This document shows positions 57,735-64,000 of a stretch of DNA of 64,000 nt, piece after piece. The DNA is from Pteria penguin. Lineage: Eukaryota > Mollusca > Bivalvia > Pterioida > Pteriidae. How positions within the stretch are numbered: position 1 is the stretch's first letter; every line of letters starts with the position of its first letter. The notes under the pieces are model-generated. The model was not told the origin of the DNA and made no database searches. It saw nothing but the letters and a program-made list of their open reading frames with translations. The stretch spans positions 48,303,790 to 48,367,789 of the forward strand of contig CM068583.1 of the NCBI GenBank assembly GCA_035048485.1, written 5' to 3'. The translations under genes and the position numbers were made by a program.

Positions 57735-59850
57735 TTCTTTCAGAATTACAGACGCAGACTCGTGTATTGTTATTATCATATCTGACATCAGAATCAGAGA
57801 CATAGATATATTGTATGTTATTATCTGATACATCAGAATCAGACATAATAGCCGTCGTGTATGGTCACTATCCTATCTGATAAATCAGAATTAGAGACAT
57901 AGACGTCGTGTGTGGTCACTATCCTATCTGATACAGAATAAGAGACATAGACGTCGTGTGTGGTCACTATCCTATCTAATACATCAGAATAAGACATAGA
58001 CGTCGTGTGTGGTCACTATCCTATCTGATACAGAATTAGAGACATAGACGTCGTGTATGGTTACTATCCTATCTGATACATCATAATTAGAGATATAGAT
58101 GTCGTGTATGGATACTCTCCTATCTGATACAGAATAAGAGACATAGACGTCGTGTGTGGTCACTATCCTATCTAATACATCAATATTAGAGACATGGACG
58201 TCGTGTGTGGTCATTATCCTATCTGATAAATCAGAATTAGAGACATAGACGTCGTGTGTGGTTACTATCCTATCTGATACATTAGAATTAGACATAGACG
58301 TCGTGTGTGGTCACTATCCTATCTGATACATCGGAATTAGACATAGACGTCGTGTGTGGTCACTATCCTATCTGATACATCAGAATAAGACATAGACGTC
58401 GTGTGTGGTCACTATCCTATCTGATAAATCAGAATAAGACATAGACGTCGTGTGTGGTCACTATCCTATCTGATACAGAATAAGAGACATAGACGTCGTG
58501 TGTGGTCACTATCCTATCTGATACAGAATAAGAGACATAGACGTCGTGTGTGGTCACTATCCTATCTGATACAGAATAAGAGACATAGACGTCGTGTGTG
58601 GTTACTATCCTTTCTGATACAGAATTAGAGACATAGACGTCGTGTATGGTCGCTATCCTATCTGATACATCAGAATTAGGCATAGACGTCGTGTGTGGTC
58701 ACTATCCTATCTGATACAGAATAAGAGACATAGACGTCGTGTGTGGTCACTATCCTATCTGATACAGAATAAGAGACATAGACGTCGTGTGTGGTCACTA
58801 TCCTATCTAATACATCAGAATAAGACATAGACGTTGTGTGTGGTCACTATCCTATCTGATACAGAATTAGAGATATAGATGTCGTGTATGGATACTATCC
58901 TATCTGATACAGAATAAGAGACATAGACGTCGTGTATGGTTACTATCCTATCTGATACAGAATAAGAGACATAGACGTCATGTATGGTTACTATCCTCTC
59001 TGATACAGAATAAAAGACATAGACGTCGCGTGTGGTCACTATCCTATCTGATACAGAATAAGAGACATAGACGTCATGTATGGTTACTATCCTCTCTGAT
59101 ACAGAATAAAAGACATAGACGTCGTGTATGGTTACTATCCTATTTGATACAGAATTAGAGGCATAGACGTCATGTATGGATACTATCCTATCTGATACAG
59201 AATAAGAGACATAGACGTCGTGTATGGTTACTATCCTATCTGATACAGAATAAGAGACATAGACGTTGTATATGGTTGCTATCCTATTTGATATAGAATT
59301 AGAGACATAGATGTCGTGTGTGGTTAATATCCTCTCTGATACAGAATTAGAGACATAGACGTCATGTATAGATACTATCCTATCTGATACAGAATTAGAG
59401 ACATAGACGTCATGTATGGTTACTATCTTATCTGATACAGAATTAGACATAGACGTCATGTATGGTTACTATCCTATCTGATACAGAATTAGAGACATAG
59501 ACGTCGTGTATGGTTACTATCCTATCTGATACAGAATTAGAGACATAGACGTCGTGTATGGTTACTATCCTCTCTGATACAGAATAAGAGACATAGACGT
59601 CGTGTATAGTTACTATCCTCTCTGATACAGAATAAGAGACATAGACGTCGTGTATGGTTACTATCCTATCTGATACAGAATAAGAGACATAGACGTCGTG
59701 TATGGTTACTATCCTATCTGATACAGAATTAGAGACATAGACGTCGTTATGGTTACTATCCTATCTGATACAGAATAAGAGACATAGATGTCGTGTGTGT
59801 TTACTATCCTATCTGATACAGATTTAGAATTAGAGACAGATGTCATGTTT
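57735..59850. repeat. 48-bp satellite-like array (2.1 kb)
   Basis: About 43 copies of a 48-bp unit containing gagacatagacgtcgtgtat, ggttactatcctatctgata and cagaata. Length variants are mostly 45, 48 or 51 bp (presence or absence of tca/gag triplets), so a minus-strand frame with a 16-residue repeat (VSDRIVTIHDVYVSYS) stays open over many units (longest 58815-59459). Variants with catcagaataagac create stops, and units at both ends are more diverged. I class it as a satellite; a coding origin is possible but unsupported. Confidence 0.95.
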
Positions 59851-61409
59851 GGTTTCATCGCATGCAGTACATCAGATTTATCACGTAATGTTTTGTTTTG
59901 GGGATACATTGGAGCAATACTTTATACATTATGGTCAAATTTCTCCGAAAACAGGTTTGCCTACTGTAATGCATATTTACTTTATATCAATTGTGAGAAG
60001 AGTTATGCAAGATATTTCAATCTCGACAATCGCATTGCTTTATTTAAAGTCTTGGAATTAGAGCATGACCAACATTCATATACTCAGTGACTGCAGAAAT
60101 AACTTAGACTACTTGATTGTTCATTGTAACATTTAGCTATGACATATGAGATATTCAATGTATGACTTCTGAAAAATATTTGTTCGCTCATTCATGAATC
60201 TTGGATAGAAAAGTACTTTAGTTTGAACCATCTGGACTTTCAGAATCTCCGAGTTACCACAATCTCGGGTAAACAAGCAGTTTATTATGGACCTTCTAGG
60301 TTACCAAACTATCGTGTAAACAGCTTAATTACAAGGATGCGTGACTTTTTTCAAATTTCTTTATGGTAGTCTGATAGTACAGTTATATACAACGGATTTG
60401 TCGGGATTATTATCTTCTGAATTATACAGTATGTGAGGTTTCCTTCTCCAACACAAGCCCTCAAGGGAATCCCTATTAATCTATATTAGAAAACAGTCTA
60501 GGAAGATTGTTTGTCCAGGCAAATAAGTTCTGTTTCCATTATTAAATTATACCAAAATGTAAATGTGGGTTGCTTATATCTCTACTTTCAATGCATGTCT
60601 GCTTTCCATTACTTATGATAATCAAGGATGAAGACATACTGAAGACATATCCACTGATTATAAATCAGACGGACAATAAATCTCCTCGAAGGAGATGTAA
60701 ATTCTTTTAAGCACAGTTATTTAGAGACGCTATAAAAGTAGTTTCTTCTTACAATTTATTTCACAATATTAATATAATTAAAAAAAACTTGTTTTTACAG
60801 ATAACAAACATCGCATTCCGAGTAGTTTAGAAGAGGTTTTCTTTCATAATTATTCAAATTAACCCTCCGTTTTGGTTTCTTAGTAATTTTTTTTTCTAAG
60901 ATGTTTTCACAAATTTGTTTATCTCTTTTCTAAGCGTTTAGAGGGACATAACCATTAAATATTTTTCTCAGTAATTGAGTTCCCTTTGGTGATGTATTTT
61001 CACTTTAGTTATAGAATTCACGGAGGTATTCGTTTCGTAATTGCTAAACAAACGATTTTGAAACGTTATCTCATACATGTCAGTCATAACTCAAGTCAAA
61101 GTACTCCACCGAGGATCCATCAACAATAAACCTTTGTAGCAAGCGAGAGATCTTCCAAATTATATCTTGTAATTTTATAGCAGTTGCAAAGAGTATTTTA
61201 CAATGCTATCAACAATGTCTTAATGTTTTCAAAGTTTTGAAACAATAACTTTACATTAGAGTGTAAATGGCTTATTGAATGCAATATTTCTGAATATAAA
61301 CAAAGATATGCACACAAGGCAATAAGATAATTATAAGAGGAGAAAGCATGGAAAAAGAATTTGCTGCGGAAAATGTTTCTTTAGAGGTGTAATGAGAGGC
61401 TAGAGTATT
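59851..61409. other. Non-coding stretch, nothing recognised
   Basis: Overlapping plus frames at 59788-60090 begin in the satellite and have no recognisable motif. Confidence 0.45.
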
Positions 61410-62005
61410 CAATTATATAGTACAGAGAGAGTATATAGTTATAATGTCAGATTAGAATTTTAGATTTTGGTTATAATGAGCGTTTAAAGTATGTAAATAT
61501 GATGTCTGAAAAGCGTTTGTAGTTATGATGTGTGGTCAGAGTAAGGAATTATAAAGTCCAGTGTCTTTTTATAACTTTTGATATTTATCAAAAGTGATAA
61601 AAAGTAAACTTTTACATCGTGACACCACTTAAAGTATGTAGATATGATATCCAAGTAGAATATGTAGTTATAATCTAAGGTTATCGTAAAAATGTCAAGT
61701 GAATTCCATTTCCCATGGGGTCCCATGTTAAATTATCAAATTTCCAGCAAGATTTACACAAGTGTCTACATGTTAGCTTCATGTATGTGGTTATAATGTT
61801 TGGTCAGAGTATGCAGTTATGATGTCTGGTTACAGAATGTAGGTAGAATGTCTGGTAAGAATACGTAGATATAAGGTCCGATAAGCATGTGTATTTATAA
61901 TGTCTGGTTAGAATATGTATAGATATAAGGTCCGTTAAGCACGTGTATTTATAATGTCCGGTTGGAGTATGTAGTTACTAAGAGTATGTAATTATAATAT
62001 TCGGT
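61410..62005. repeat. Degenerate repeat of about 25-30 bp
   Basis: Words such as agtatgtagttataatgtc, tctggttagaa and gtagatataaggtcc recur irregularly across the interval, giving an old, diverged tandem array. Confidence 0.6.
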
Positions 62006-62174
62006 TGGAAATATTGAAACATAATGATGTGGTGACATTGATATAAATTCAGAGTATCCTATCACGTGACGTAATTTCTGTCAATGTGATACTAACAAAA
62101 CATGTCACAGATGTAACGACTCCTGATATGAGAGATGCAACGAGATATCTATGAATGAGTTTAAGCTCTATTTT

Positions 62175-62551
62175 TAACATGCGTTGTCTTTAACCAGCTT
62201 TTTAACATGCTTTATCTTTAACCAGCTTTTTAACATGTGTTATCTTTAACCAGATTTTTAACATGCGTTATCTTTAACCAGCTTTTTAACATGCGTTATC
62301 TTTAACCAGCTTTTTAACATGCTTTATCTTTAACCAGCTTTTTAATATGCATTATCTTTAACCAGCTTTTTAACATGCGTTATCTTTAACCAGATTTTTA
62401 ACATGCGTTATCTTTAACCAGCTTTTTAACATGCGTTATCTTTAACCAGCTTTTTAACATGTGTTATTTTTAACCAGCTTTTTTTAACATACGTTATCTT
62501 TAAACAGCTTTTTAATATGCATTATCTCTAACCAGCTTTTTAACATTGTGC
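62175..62551. repeat. 28-bp minisatellite array
   Basis: About 13-14 copies of a 28-bp unit with tttttaacatgcgttatctt and taaccagc. Variants include gcttt and acgtt at the central position. Confidence 0.97.
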
Positions 62552-62572
62552 AATGTTTTCCTGATTTTTAGC

Positions 62573-64000
62573 TCACCTGAGCGTAGCTCAAGTGAGCTAT
62601 TGTCATAGTGCAGAGTCCGTCGTCCGTCGTCCGGCGTCCGTCGTTAACTTTTCTACATTTTCGACTTCTCCAGAACCGCTGCACAGAATTTCACCAAACT
62701 CCATAGGAAGTAAGTACTCAAGGTCCTCTACAAAGTTTGTGTTTTTAATGCCGATCCGTGTTCCAAGATGGCCGCCATTGGCTCTGATTGGTTGACACAT
62801 TTTCGACTTCTCCTCCAGAACCGCTGCACAGAATTTCACCAAACTTCATAAGAAGTAAGTACTCAAGGTCCTCTACCAAGTTTGTGTTTTTTATGCCTAT
62901 CCGTGATCCAAGATGGTCGCCATTGGCTCTGATTGGTTGACACATTTTCGACTTCTCCTCCAGAAAAGCTGCACAGAATTTCACCAAACTTCATAGGAAG
63001 TTGGTACTCAAGGTCCTCTACCAAGTTTGTGTTTTTCATGCCAGTCCGTGATCCAAGATGGCCGCCATTGGCTCTGATTGGTTGAAACATTTTCAACTTC
63101 TTCTCCAGATTGGCTGCACAGAATTTCATCAAAACTCATAGGAAGTAAGTACTCAAGGTCTTCTACCAAGTTTGTGTTCGGGATCCAGATTCCCTCAGGG
63201 GTGGATCCAGGGCGGGAGCAAAAGTGCCCAGAAGGGTACCCCTCTTCAAACATCTTCTTCTCCAGAACCAGTACATAAATGGGGAAACTAATTGCATTTC
63301 AACAATCTATAAAGATGGGTTATTAAAAATTGTGTTCGGCGTTAAGATCCGTCAAATAGAAATTTACGCTCTTTAGACGTGTTTCTGGACTTAGTCATTT
63401 CAATGAAGAAAAGTGTCATGTTTTTCAATTAATTGATATTGATGATTTCTTAATGACTATTTTGATCACAATTGTGGTAAGGAATATTATTGTGAAAGAA
63501 TTTTGTCGTTATCTCAATTTTTGGATTTTTTATGAATTTTTTAAGACTTCCAGAAAAAAGGGTGGGGTTGGCCATTTTTCACATTTTCAACTTTTTCTAT
63601 AAAACCACATGAAAGATTTTTAATGAAACATGGAATACATGAAGTACTAAAAGTCCTCTATCAATTTGGTAAATTTCATCCAAATTGGTTAACAGATAAT
63701 GCCACCATGTCTAAAAAGTAGGTCTCACAATGGTACATATACCACTTGGTAATTGAAATATGGAGTGTAGCGGTTCAAATCCAGCTGTGGTCAAAAAAAT
63801 TTTTTTTTTTTTTTACACATCTAAATAAGTTTTTAGATGTTTCTCAACACTCAGCATATGAAATTAGGAATTTTACGTTTAAGACTTCCAAAAAAAAAGG
63901 GGGGGGGGAGGCCATTTTTCACATTTTCAACTTTTTCTACAAAACTGTTTGAAGGATTTTAATAAATCTTGGTAGAAATAAGTCACTTATGATCCTCTTC
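62573..64000 (+). repeat. AGCTCACC-type dispersed repeat, copy 2 (runs off window)
   Basis: Starts agctcacctgagcgtagctc, then carries three to four internal tandem copies of a roughly 145-bp unit (62640-63130) with cattttcgacttctcctcca, gctgcacagaatttcaccaa and ccaagatggccgccattggc. From 63380 it matches the 3' half of copy 1. The minus open frames over 62603-63253 come from this internal repetition. Confidence 0.85.

Noticed and set aside
57984..59459. Minus-strand repetitive frames (up to 214 codons) as a protein gene
   Set aside because: No start context, signal peptide or unique flanking domain; stops appear in one unit variant. Kept as a satellite, with the coding option listed as a finding.

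Overview
The window is eukaryotic nuclear DNA, most likely from a bivalve mollusc or a close lophotrochozoan relative. The reasons are low gene density, AT-rich intergenic sequence, abundant mini- and microsatellites, and a mix of retroelements familiar from bivalve genomes: Penelope-like, Ngaro/DIRS-order, K02A2.6-like Ty3/gypsy and CR1/L1-like LINEs, plus repeats beginning with AGCTCACC. The species call is inference from family resemblance; no database search was possible.

I recognise only one plausible host gene: a single-exon class A neuropeptide-type GPCR on the minus strand at 45366-46610, with a splice acceptor just upstream of its start codon. Nearly every other long open frame belongs to a mobile element or a tandem repeat.

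Layout: 1-897 is a 55-bp minisatellite; 2909-3497 a 32-bp array; 5400-6860 two decayed Penelope-like reverse transcriptase fragments; 8343-8603 a multi-armed foldback; 13355-14915 a decayed retroelement 3' region; 16297-16565 a tRNA-derived SINE; 17150-21060 a heavily decayed plus-strand LINE carrying a small inverted-repeat insertion. From 21819 to 29805 lies a minus-strand Ngaro-like tyrosine-recombinase retrotransposon (RNase H, recombinase, SGNH-hydrolase domain). It is split by a 5'-truncated LINE at 22206-26746, flanked by an 82-bp perfect direct repeat, and by a 1.1-kb palindrome-rich inverted-repeat element at 27422-28548 with a 6-bp target duplication. Next come a Tc1/pogo-like remnant at 30041-30687, small TIR elements, a LINE 3' fragment, and a near-complete Ty3/gypsy LTR element at 32721-37319 whose 181-bp LTRs differ at one site.

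The right part holds more tandem arrays (41530-42000, 48262-48478, 57735-59850, 62175-62551), long TA tracts, inverted-repeat elements (50428-50558, 52941-53115 and a TTAA-flanked 1.6-kb element at 55036-56641), and two copies of the AGCTCACC dispersed repeat (53209-54722 and 62573 to the window end).

The most informative structure is the nest at 21.8-30.7 kb. Insertion boundaries, target duplications and reading frames there agree with each other and give a relative history: the Ngaro-like element came first and was later entered by the LINE and by the palindromic element. The gypsy element is the youngest-looking insertion, yet it already has broken frames and a changed reverse transcriptase catalytic residue.
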